Shown one piece after another: positions 1-5,715 of a stretch of 5,882 nt of DNA. Positions within the stretch are counted from its first letter, which is position 1; each line of letters starts with the position of its first letter. The notes under the pieces were generated by a model. The model was given only the letters and a program-made list of their open reading frames with translations. It was not told the DNA's origin and made no database searches. A program made the translations under genes and the position numbers. The DNA is from Phycisphaerae bacterium (GTDB lineage Bacteria > Planctomycetota > Phycisphaerae > JAAYCJ01): the NCBI GenBank assembly GCA_015486815.1, contig WFQY01000181.1, positions 1 to 5,882 on the forward strand. Reading direction: 5' to 3'.

Positions 1-2
1 TG

Positions 3-305
3 GTTGCTTATGGTGCATATAAGGAGCTTATACGTTCGGGGTGGAAAGGAAAAGGCAAATATCTTGGTGGTTATGAAAGATTAGCGATTTTTGATGAAGG
101 ATTTCAATCGGCACTAATAACTACCGAACAAAGGCCATTAACACGGATGGCACATAGGGCGGCAGAGCTTTTACTCGAAGAGATTAAACATCATGGACGA
201 GCGAAGAAAGTCCAAGAAAGACTGGAAGTGAAGAAATACAAAATACAAAATAAACAATTCGAAATTAAAAATGAAGAAGAATTCGAAAGAATCGTTAGCC
301 ATTAA
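3..305 (+). CDS. C-terminal end of a probable LacI/GalR-family transcriptional regulator (partial)
   Basis: The plus-strand frame beginning at base 3 is open for 100 codons and ends in TAA at 303-305; the N-terminus lies outside the window. Residues 40-60 read TTEQRPLTRMAHRAAELLLEE. This resembles the end of the periplasmic-binding-protein-like effector domain of LacI/GalR regulators, where a TT.(R/E)QP..(E/R)MG..AAELLLE segment is typical. Such proteins bind operator DNA with an N-terminal helix-turn-helix (not visible here) and release it when a sugar binds the C-terminal domain. GntR-type regulators that carry the same effector domain are an alternative. The usual GFD segment before the TT motif is not well matched. 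After the family's normal end there is an unusual Lys/Glu-rich tail of about 30 residues, encoded by AT-rich, partly repetitive DNA. It may control the exported-protein genes downstream, but that is inference from position only. Confidence 0.6.
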   Translation, partial: VAYGAYKELIRSGWKGKGKYLGGYERLAIFDEGFQSALITTEQRPLTRMAHRAAELLLEEIKHHGRAKKVQERLEVKKYKIQNKQFEIKNEEEFERIVSH

Positions 306-404
306 CTGTTAACTGGAAGGACAGTGGACTGAGAAGTAAAATTTGTGTTTTATTTTCCCAGCGTGTGTTGCGTTGGAAATATTTATTTTATAAGTGGTTT
401 TTTG

Positions 405-411
405 AAAGGAG
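405..411 (+). promoter_or_regulatory. Shine-Dalgarno site that fixes the start of the PEP-CTERM gene
   Basis: AAAGGAG lies 7 nt upstream of the ATG at 419. The reading frame could be extended to a GTG at 365, but that start has no comparable ribosome-binding sequence and would place charged and aromatic residues ahead of a good signal peptide. The 419 start is therefore preferred. The 113-nt gap upstream (306-418) is AT-rich. A weak promoter-like pair, TTGCGT at 368-373 and TATAAG 15 nt later, is not convincing. Confidence 0.7.
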
Positions 412-418
412 CAAAATT

Positions 419-1096
419 ATGAAGAGTGCAGTAATGACAATTTGTGTTGGAATTTTGGGATTTACTTATTTGGCAGGAGCAGATATTGTAAATCTGTATC
501 CGGTTGCAGATGCATGGATTGAAAAGAACAGTGAAACAAATCATGGTTCGGATGCTAATCTACAGGTACGTGAAGACAGTGAAAGCTATCCAATGCGTTC
601 CATATTGCTTCGATGGGATTTGAGTTCTCTTGCCGGTGCAACAATCAATTCGGTAGAATTTTGGGTTTACACCACAAGTGCATCAACTACGCTCTATCCT
701 CATGCATACAAACTAACTTCCGCATGGGACGAAAGCACTGTTACATGGACTAAAAGGACAAGCACGGAAAACTGGGGTACTGCCGGGGGTGATTACACCG
801 ATGATATTATGACTTTAACGTGGAATATTTATGTAAACAAATACAAAAGCATCATCGAAGGTGGAACAGATGTCGATTTTAATGCGTTAGTGCAGGAATG
901 GGTCGATAATTCGTCAAGCAACTATGGAATTTATATCAAAAGACCTATAGCAGGTACAAGACAGGGTTCTTTTGGATCACGAGAACATACGTATCAGCCT
1001 TATTTAAAAATTGATTATACCCCTGTTCCCGAACCTGCAAGTATGGCAGTGCTGGCGGTAGGGTTACTCATGGCATTGTCTGGTCGTAAGAAATAA
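419..1096 (+). CDS. DNRLRE (CBM96-like) domain protein with PEP-CTERM sorting signal
   Basis: This 225-residue protein has a signal peptide (residues 1-21, cleavage likely after Gly20-Ala21). A single DNRLRE-type domain covers about residues 22-200, and a PEP-CTERM signal lies at residues 202-225: a VPEP motif, a hydrophobic helix, then a terminal RKK. DNRLRE hallmarks visible are DAWIE (31-35), an N-x-GS turn (41-44), a SILLRWDLSSL strand segment (61-71) and WDESTVTW (103-110). The family is a beta-sandwich found in carbohydrate-binding and surface proteins, so a polysaccharide-binding or adhesive role is plausible but not shown. PEP-CTERM proteins are exported by Sec, processed by an exosortase and delivered to the surface or matrix; no exosortase gene is present here. 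A 16-bp inverted repeat separates it from the next gene. The family call is firm and the function is inferred. Confidence 0.88.
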   Translation: MKSAVMTICVGILGFTYLAGADIVNLYPVADAWIEKNSETNHGSDANLQVREDSESYPMRSILLRWDLSSLAGATINSVEFWVYTTSASTTLYPHAYKLTSAWDESTVTWTKRTSTENWGTAGGDYTDDIMTLTWNIYVNKYKSIIEGGTDVDFNALVQEWVDNSSSNYGIYIKRPIAGTRQGSFGSREHTYQPYLKIDYTPVPEPASMAVLAVGLLMALSGRKK

Positions 1097-1108
1097 TAGC
1101 CGGTATGG

Positions 1109-1147
1109 GATTTTGCCCTTTGTTGTTTGTTAACAAAGGGCAAAATC
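1109..1147 (+). terminator. Perfect 16-bp inverted repeat, possible terminator or processing hairpin
   Basis: GATTTTGCCCTTTGTT at 1109-1124 is exactly complementary to AACAAAGGGCAAAATC at 1132-1147, leaving a 7-nt loop. It lies 13 nt after the stop codon at 1096 and ends 22 nt before the next start codon. It is not a textbook intrinsic terminator: the run following the GC part of the stem is A-rich, and only a short TTTT (1152-1155) follows. It may end or attenuate transcription, protect the upstream mRNA 3' end, or act as a protein-binding site. Confidence 0.5.
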
Positions 1148-1169
1148 TGACTTTTATAGGGAATTTATT

Positions 1170-2531
1170 ATGCGACAGAGGAGTTTTATAGTTATTTCTT
1201 TGCTGACTTTAGTTTGTTTCGCAAGAGGTGAAACAACTTTCAAGGATAGTACAATTATCCGATTCGATAATGTTCCAGGCGCCAGTGATGTAGATAAAAT
1301 AAAGCGATTGCCAGAACTTATTCGATCGAAACTACAAACGATTGGTACGAAGTATTCACTTGACGGAGGTTGGCCTCAGCCTGGCTATCTTTATACAACG
1401 GTGCGAATTGTTTTCTCAGCCAGGGTTTATGATTTTCGTCATCTGAAAGCACCAGTTGATATGGGACACTGTTTTGAATTTATCGGTCAGGGTCGTCCGA
1501 TTTTTGAATGTGGAAAAAACGGATTTATTCGATTTGCTCAGCGTAAAACGCTTATCAAGGATATTGCATTTGTCGGTCCGCGTGATAATGTTCCTCCACT
1601 CATAATTTATGCGACAGGAGAAGCAAAAGATTGGCGGCCCGAAGGTGGAAAAGCCCAAAAGGATGAACCTAAGGCATGGGGAAAAGAAGCAGACGCCGGT
1701 GATATTCGTATTCTTGGGTGTTATTTCAAAGGATTTGGGGTAGTCCTAAGATGTCAGCCCGGTCAGCATACGTGTCCGACCTATTGTCGGATTGCAGATT
1801 GTACATTTTACAATTGTGTCCAACTAAGTGATAATTTAGTATTTGATTGGTGCGTAATTGAAAATAGCTGGTTTTGTCCGACCTTCCGGAGCGATAAGGC
1901 GTTTATTGTTACTCGTGATACGTTGATGCTGCGGGATATACTTGCCGTTCCTCAGTCGGACACCGGCAAGCTGAAAAACCTTCGATGGATTGACAATTAT
2001 GGAGCTGCACTTGATATCAGGCATTGTCGCTGGGGAAATGAGTATGTAAACAAGCACGATCCATTGTCAGGCGAGCAAGTTTCGTTGGTTTACAATTATA
2101 CTAAATTTAGAACGCGATGGATAAATCCAGACAAAACCGTTGAGATGGATATGGATCGCAATTACATCATCATCAAAGATAATTGCCTTTATGCTCGAAA
2201 TGTGCCGGTGATTAAATTTTTTGCAATTCCCAATCACGTTATCATTACGGGCAATACGGGATTAATCGGTTGGTACAAAAAACTTAGAGAAGAAAAAGAA
2301 TATGATACATCAGTATTATGTGAGTTTGATAAAAGAATGAAACTTCCGGGAATGGAAATGAAACCATTTATTACGTTCAATATAGCTGATAGCAATCGTG
2401 CATTGAAGATAACAGCAGATGACCCTGATTTTCTTCCTTATCCATTATGTTATTTTGGTCCTGAAAAACGCGGAACAAAAGAAAGGGAAAAAGATGAAAT
2501 CAATAAAACTCAAAAGTTTTACACTCATTGA
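1170..2531 (+). CDS. Secreted Cys-rich probable right-handed beta-helix protein, function unknown
   Basis: This 453-residue protein starts with a clear signal peptide: basic RQR, a hydrophobic stretch at 6-16, and likely cleavage after Gly20. The ATG at 1170 follows an AGGGA Shine-Dalgarno at 7-nt spacing. I do not recognise a named family with certainty. The alternation of short strands with turns, for example DIRILGCYFKGFG (178-190), CRIADCTFYNC (206-216), DWCVIENSWF (227-235) and NHVIITGNTGLIG (355-367), is typical of parallel right-handed beta-helix (pectate-lyase-like) folds. Planctomycetes encode many of these near carbohydrate-degradation genes. No catalytic residues can be assigned, so a lyase function is not claimed. 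Fourteen cysteines remain after signal removal, nine of them between residues 184 and 286, which suggests disulfides or metal binding. The C-terminal 12 codons overlap the next gene in another frame. Export is well supported; the fold is inferred. Confidence 0.75.
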   Translation: MRQRSFIVISLLTLVCFARGETTFKDSTIIRFDNVPGASDVDKIKRLPELIRSKLQTIGTKYSLDGGWPQPGYLYTTVRIVFSARVYDFRHLKAPVDMGHCFEFIGQGRPIFECGKNGFIRFAQRKTLIKDIAFVGPRDNVPPLIIYATGEAKDWRPEGGKAQKDEPKAWGKEADAGDIRILGCYFKGFGVVLRCQPGQHTCPTYCRIADCTFYNCVQLSDNLVFDWCVIENSWFCPTFRSDKAFIVTRDTLMLRDILAVPQSDTGKLKNLRWIDNYGAALDIRHCRWGNEYVNKHDPLSGEQVSLVYNYTKFRTRWINPDKTVEMDMDRNYIIIKDNCLYARNVPVIKFFAIPNHVIITGNTGLIGWYKKLREEKEYDTSVLCEFDKRMKLPGMEMKPFITFNIADSNRALKITADDPDFLPYPLCYFGPEKRGTKEREKDEINKTQKFYTH

Positions 2532-3207
2532 ATTATTGGTTGTGGTAGCAATTATTGCGGTATTGGTGGCTATTTTACTACCTGCTCTCAGCAGGGCTCG
2601 CGAGCAAGCTAAGGATATAATGTGTAGCAGCAATCTTCGACAGATAGGAATCGGTTTATATATGTATTCCGATGAGAATAATGGATGGTTTTCGGTAGTT
2701 CAGGGTGGAGATGCTAATCGTGATGGTGTCTGGAACGAACTTCCCAACGACAATCCTTATATTATGGGGGTAGTTCCTGATGTTCCCGATGGTGGGGTGT
2801 GGGGGTTGGGATGCTTATTTCTCGATAAGGATTCACCCGACCCCGTCAGACCGACAAATCCGGATATGTGGTATTGTCCGGCGAGTAAGGTTTATGGGAA
2901 GACGGCTGCAGATAGTATGTGGGGTACTCGTTGCTGGCAATATCCGATACCGGGAAATAGAGTTGGATATATAACAGCTTATCATCTACTTAGTTTTTAT
3001 ACGCCCGAAAAAAGAGAACGTAATACCGATCCGCCCGGAAATGCATTGGTCATAGACGGATGGTTTACTGCGATTGGTTTTCCTGTTCACAATGGGCGTG
3101 GTGCAAATATTCTTTACATCGATGGTAGTGTTGACTGGATTGAAGCTGAACTGATAAAAGGAAAACCGCTTTACTGGGGTTATTCTTATAGTTATCTTGA
3201 TAAATAA
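2494..3207 (+). CDS. Type II pseudopilin-like protein with N-terminal prepilin cleavage/methylation motif and C-terminal H...DG motif
   Basis: This 237-residue protein begins with a short basic leader (KSIKLKS) followed by FTLIELLVVVAIIAVLVAIL, a type IV pilin-like/pseudopilin N-terminus. Prepilin peptidase should cut between Ser8 and Phe9, which leaves Glu13 as the conserved +5 Glu. The segment LSRAREQAKDIMCSSNLRQIG (residues 32-52) and the late HNGRGANILYIDG (199-211) match the large family of such proteins in Planctomycetes and Lentisphaerae, whose C-terminal motif is usually written H-X9-DG; here ten residues separate H199 from D210. Members are thought to be membrane-anchored surface or secretion-apparatus proteins, and their exact jobs are mostly unknown. 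The ATG at 2494 has AAGGGA 5 nt upstream. An in-frame ATG at 2419 would bury the cleavage motif and is rejected. The gene overlaps its upstream neighbour by 38 nt, which suggests translational coupling. Confidence 0.9.
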   Translation: MKSIKLKSFTLIELLVVVAIIAVLVAILLPALSRAREQAKDIMCSSNLRQIGIGLYMYSDENNGWFSVVQGGDANRDGVWNELPNDNPYIMGVVPDVPDGGVWGLGCLFLDKDSPDPVRPTNPDMWYCPASKVYGKTAADSMWGTRCWQYPIPGNRVGYITAYHLLSFYTPEKRERNTDPPGNALVIDGWFTAIGFPVHNGRGANILYIDGSVDWIEAELIKGKPLYWGYSYSYLDK

Positions 3208-3240
3208 AAAGCGTCGCATCATACGGAGATGGTGCGACGC
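3206..3240 (-). terminator. Intrinsic terminator for the flagellin transcript
   Basis: GCGTCGCATCA at 3211-3221 pairs with TGGTGCGACGC at 3230-3240, giving an 11-bp GC-rich stem with a single mismatch/wobble position and an 8-nt loop. Read on the minus strand, the stem is followed by five Ts and then ATTTA, a good Rho-independent terminator 50 nt after the flagellin stop. On the plus strand no T tract follows, so it would end the pseudopilin transcript only weakly. The T tract overlaps the pseudopilin stop codon region, which makes the intergenic space between the convergent genes very compact. Confidence 0.8.
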
Positions 3241-3289
3241 CTGACCTGAGTTTATATCAACAATGTCGGGCTCTACCGAAGTAACGTCA

Positions 3290-4732
3290 TTATCTACCCA
3301 GCAATGCGAGTACCGATTGCGGGGTCTGATTTGCAATGCTCAAAACCGAAGTTCCTGCCTGTGTCAGTATCTGCGCTCGTGTTAGCTGAGATGTCTCGTG
3401 AGCGAAGTCAGCGTCTCTTATTTGCGATTCACTTGCGGTAACATTTTCAAGTGCGATCTGGAGAGAATTGATATTCGTCTGCAGCGCGTTTTTCTCGAAC
3501 GCTCCGAGTCTGCCTCGCAATACCGCTATCTGGTTGATAGCTTCCTGAACAATCTCGCTTGCTTCGCGCTCATGTCCGCTGTCGATGGAATAATCTTCGC
3601 CCGAAGCAATTTGCGATAGATATCCGACGCTGGCGTTTCCCAGCGCAGTGGCAGCTACGGAGCGTATTCCCACGCTAATCTGTTGATTAGAATTTACAGC
3701 GGGGCCAAGTTGATATAACGAGCCTCCGCCGGTGATAGCAAAATTCGTCGAGTTTCCTGCGACGTTGAAATCTTCGGTAACCATCATATCAAGGTCAAGG
3801 CCAAGGCTCTGCAGACTAATCTTTAAGCCATCGCCGTTGGTCAATATTCCATTGACAGCTGCATATACATCTCGACCTTCATCTCTCGTAGATGCACTGC
3901 CAGCGGAATCTACGGTAGAGAATGAGCTTCCCGAATCGAGCGCCTTTACCGATACGAATGATTTGCTACCGTAGTCGGTTGATTGGAAAATAATTCCGCT
4001 TGCATGATTCGAAGAATTGATATACTCAGCTTCGACGCCTGTAGCGTCGGATACCGTATTGACCGCACGAAGTATCTGCTCGGCGGTAGTTCCGGAACCG
4101 AAGTTAAAGCTTACCGTTCCTTTGCTGCCTTTGACTTCGATAGTGGTATCGGAAGCAAGCTGAGAATTTTGATATTGCAGTTCTGCCTTTTGTGCAGAAG
4201 TGATAATGTCCACCTGCACAGGCACATAGCTTTGGGTGCCGAATTGCACCGAGTAGATATGCAAATCGGTAATGTCGTTTTCGTTGGCTCCCGATGTAAC
4301 ATAATCGAGATTGCCGTTCAAAAGGTGCAGACCTGCAAAAGAAGCGGTATTCGAAATTCTCGTTATCGATTGGACAGCGGAATCAATCTGCAGCTGATTC
4401 GCAGCGATTTCGTCATCGGACATTGCACCGGAGTTAGCAGCTTCCACTACCAAGTTCTGCATACTAACGAGCAGGGCGGAGACCTCGTTTAATGCACCTT
4501 CAGCTGTTGCGATTACATTCGATGCTCGTTCGGAGTTTGCGATTGCTTGTCCTATTCCTGCGATTTCAGCGCGCAGAGATTCACTGGCTATCAATCCTGC
4601 GGGGTCATCTGCACCACGATTGATTCGCAGACCTGTTGACAATCGTTGCAGGGTGTTTTGTAATTCGTTGTGCGACCTCTGCAAACGAGTTTGAGCAATT
4701 AACGCACCGACATTTGTGTTTATTCTGGTCAT
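3290..4732 (-). CDS. Flagellin, the flagellar filament subunit
   Basis: This 480-residue protein has the complete two-ended flagellin plan. The N-terminal D0/D1 part (about 1-140) includes INTNVGAL, LSTGLRINRGADDPAGL (31-47) and SFAGLHLLNG. The C-terminal D1/D0 part (about 390-480) includes ENVTASESQIRDADFAHETS and a terminus rich in Gln, Ser and Leu, as expected for coiled-coil packing in the filament core. Between them, roughly 150-385, is a variable surface-exposed region; residues about 200-268 resemble a flagellin IN motif. In FliW systems the D0/D1 region of flagellin is the FliW-binding part. The start at 4732 is supported by GGAGG 8 nt upstream. It is the last gene of the fliW-csrA-flagellin order and ends before a strong terminator. 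The leader carries candidate CsrA sites, so translational control is likely. The common name is fliC or hag; I leave the symbol blank because paralogues are common. Confidence 0.97.
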   Translation of the reverse strand: MTRINTNVGALIAQTRLQRSHNELQNTLQRLSTGLRINRGADDPAGLIASESLRAEIAGIGQAIANSERASNVIATAEGALNEVSALLVSMQNLVVEAANSGAMSDDEIAANQLQIDSAVQSITRISNTASFAGLHLLNGNLDYVTSGANENDITDLHIYSVQFGTQSYVPVQVDIITSAQKAELQYQNSQLASDTTIEVKGSKGTVSFNFGSGTTAEQILRAVNTVSDATGVEAEYINSSNHASGIIFQSTDYGSKSFVSVKALDSGSSFSTVDSAGSASTRDEGRDVYAAVNGILTNGDGLKISLQSLGLDLDMMVTEDFNVAGNSTNFAITGGGSLYQLGPAVNSNQQISVGIRSVAATALGNASVGYLSQIASGEDYSIDSGHEREASEIVQEAINQIAVLRGRLGAFEKNALQTNINSLQIALENVTASESQIRDADFAHETSQLTRAQILTQAGTSVLSIANQTPQSVLALLGR

Positions 4733-4734
4733 TT

Positions 4735-4768
4735 GTTAATCCTCCATGATTAAACGCAATCCATTAAC
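4735..4768 (-). promoter_or_regulatory. Candidate dual CsrA-binding leader of the flagellin mRNA
   Basis: Two ATGGA motifs lie on the minus strand at 4764-4760 and 4747-4743, 17 nt apart. The second is part of CATGGAGG (4748-4741), which fits the CsrA core CA-N-GGA-N-G and includes the Shine-Dalgarno sequence, 8 nt before the start codon. CATGGAGG is the loop between TTAAT (4753-4749) and ATTAA (4740-4736), so the GGA is presented in a hairpin loop, the form CsrA prefers. Known hag leaders in Bacillus likewise have two sites, one covering the ribosome-binding site. The motif positions are seen directly; binding is inferred. Confidence 0.65.
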
Positions 4769-4770
4769 CA

Positions 4771-4789
4771 AGACCGACCGTGCCGGTCT
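4771..4789 (-). repeat. Small hairpin right after the csrA stop codon
   Basis: AGACCG (4789-4784 on the minus strand) pairs with CGGTCT (4776-4771) around a 7-nt loop. It begins at the last base of the csrA TGA stop and ends 3 nt before the first ATGGA-containing leader motif region. No T tract follows, so it is unlikely to be a terminator. It could separate csrA translation from the flagellin leader or be an mRNA processing site. Confidence 0.4.
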
Positions 4790-5088
4790 CATTGCCGCAT
4801 TCCTTCGCGGCTGTTGTTATTATTATTCTTTTTTTTCTTTTTGCTATTATTTGAATCTACGGGTTTTATACCCGTAGTTGATACGGATTGAATATCATCG
4901 GGGCTGACATTAGCAGCTGCCCGATTCTCCTGCTGTATCGCCTCATACACTTCTTTTCTATGCACCGGAATATGAGGCGGTGCTTTTATTCCGAGTCGAA
5001 CTTTATCACCACGAATATCGACGACAGTGATTTCTACGTCGTCGCCTATCATTATCGTTTCATCTTTTTGTCTTGACAGCACCAACAT
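4789..5088 (-). CDS. csrA: Carbon storage regulator / translational repressor CsrA with an extended tail
   Basis: CsrA is a small homodimeric RNA-binding protein that blocks ribosome access at GGA-containing leaders. Residues 1-60 match the whole family: MLVLSRQKDETIMIGDDVEI, then GDKVRLGIKAP, then PVHRKEVYEAI. Leu4 and Arg44, key RNA-binding positions in E. coli CsrA, are both present. Usual length is about 60-75 residues, while this protein has 99: residues 61-99 form a polar tail that contains five Lys followed by five Asn. The start at 5088 is supported by AAGGAG 7 nt upstream. It lies between fliW and flagellin, 171 nt after fliW and 56 nt before flagellin. From known systems, its target is the flagellin leader and its antagonist is FliW. 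The tail is probably disordered, and its role is unknown. Confidence 0.97.
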   Translation of the reverse strand: MLVLSRQKDETIMIGDDVEITVVDIRGDKVRLGIKAPPHIPVHRKEVYEAIQQENRAAANVSPDDIQSVSTTGIKPVDSNNSKKKKKNNNNNSREGMRQ

Positions 5089-5169
5089 GTTTCGGCTCCT
5101 TCCATTGACATGCCGATGCCGATGTAATTAACACTCCGGCGTATAGTCCCATAACCATCGGCTTTATAA

Positions 5170-5196
5170 ATTATAGGACGTTAAAACCGATTTCGA
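5170..5196 (-). promoter_or_regulatory. Possible sigma-70-type promoter for csrA and flagellin
   Basis: A perfect TATAAT lies on the minus strand at 5175-5170, 81 nt upstream of the csrA start. The best -35 candidate is TCGAAA at 5196-5191 with a short 15-nt spacer, matching TTGACA at four positions. The region is AT-rich, so the match may be chance. If real, csrA and flagellin would be transcribed independently of fliW. Confidence 0.35.
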
Positions 5197-5214
5197 GCGT
5201 ATATATTCGGTTTT
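5183..5214 (-). repeat. 8-bp inverted repeat between fliW and csrA
   Basis: AAAACCGA at 5183-5190 is the exact reverse complement of TCGGTTTT at 5207-5214, with a 16-nt AT-rich loop. It lies about 45 nt after the fliW stop and directly upstream of the candidate TATAAT. Each arm ends in a run of four A/T, so it could act as a weak bidirectional terminator or as an operator over the -35 area. Confidence 0.35.
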
Positions 5215-5259
5215 GCCGGCTGACGTAGTTCTCGTTAAAGAATCAACGTCAAACACAAA

Positions 5260-5715
5260 TTACGCTGTTTTACTCGCTGGCACTACCGCTCTCGGTGCAA
5301 GAGGCATAAGCGGATGACGCGTAGTATAGCGTTTATCCGAAAGCACCAATTGCTTACCAAGCAGTTTACGTGCATTGACGATTAGCGGACCTTGAAGATT
5401 TCCCGTCAGCATATTCTCCACCTTGTTTACGATTACCAATACCTGTGCCTGTTCAGCGTCGTCAAGTTCGATTACTTCGAGGTCTTCTTGTTTTACAGGT
5501 ATTCGGTAATCGGGGACAAAAATTCGCGGATCACAGACGACGAACGCAAGTTCGGGACGATCTACCGACTGAAGCCAAAAGAATACACCTTCGTCATTCG
5601 TCTGAATCAGCGCGAATCGCTGACACTTCGGAAACCCTACCAGTCCTTTCGGAAAAGTAGTTATCCTCTTCTTGTCAATTTCCACAGTACCAAATCTTGA
5701 TGTTTGGATTTGCAT
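5260..5715 (-). CDS. fliW: Flagellar assembly factor FliW
   Basis: FliW is a cytoplasmic protein that binds both flagellin and CsrA; free FliW inhibits CsrA and so allows flagellin synthesis. The 151-residue length is normal for the family. Recognisable segments are RFGTVEID (7-14), ITTFPKGLVGFP (18-29), FFWLQSVDRPELAFVVCDP (45-63) and NLQGPLIVNARKLLGKQLVL (106-125), followed by a Tyr-x-x-Arg-His-Pro turn and a short Ala/Pro-rich end. The start at 5715 has GGAG at 7-nt spacing, and this Shine-Dalgarno lies inside the last codons of the upstream gene. It is followed by csrA and flagellin on the same strand, the classic gene order for this partner switch. Confidence 0.96.
   Translation of the reverse strand: MQIQTSRFGTVEIDKKRITTFPKGLVGFPKCQRFALIQTNDEGVFFWLQSVDRPELAFVVCDPRIFVPDYRIPVKQEDLEVIELDDAEQAQVLVIVNKVENMLTGNLQGPLIVNARKLLGKQLVLSDKRYTTRHPLMPLAPRAVVPASKTA

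Noticed and set aside
300..322. Tandem TTAACTG sequence after the regulator stop codon
   Set aside because: Only two short copies are present and their symmetry is imperfect, so an operator or attachment site cannot be supported.
365..418. GTG start at 365 extending the PEP-CTERM protein by 18 residues
   Set aside because: The ATG at 419 has a strong AAAGGAG at proper spacing and gives a normal signal peptide; the extension adds charged and aromatic residues before it.
2419..2493. ATG at 2419 as start of the pseudopilin
   Set aside because: It would put 25 extra residues, including a second hydrophobic stretch, ahead of the short basic leader needed by prepilin peptidase, and would deepen the overlap with the upstream gene.
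2710..2745. DANRDG in the pseudopilin, resembling a dockerin calcium-binding loop
   Set aside because: Only the first half of the loop fits; the acidic residue at position 12 and the second repeat are missing.
3983..4492. 169-codon open frame on the plus strand inside the flagellin gene
   Set aside because: It lies wholly antisense to a complete flagellin gene and has no recognisable motif or ribosome-binding site, so it is a shadow frame.
5111..5125. Tandem GCCGAT repeats resembling sigma-28 -10 elements
   Set aside because: They face the plus strand, away from csrA and flagellin, and no TAAA element lies at the required distance.
5392..5700. 102-codon open frame on the plus strand inside fliW
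   Set aside because: It is antisense to a well-supported fliW with no independent coding evidence.
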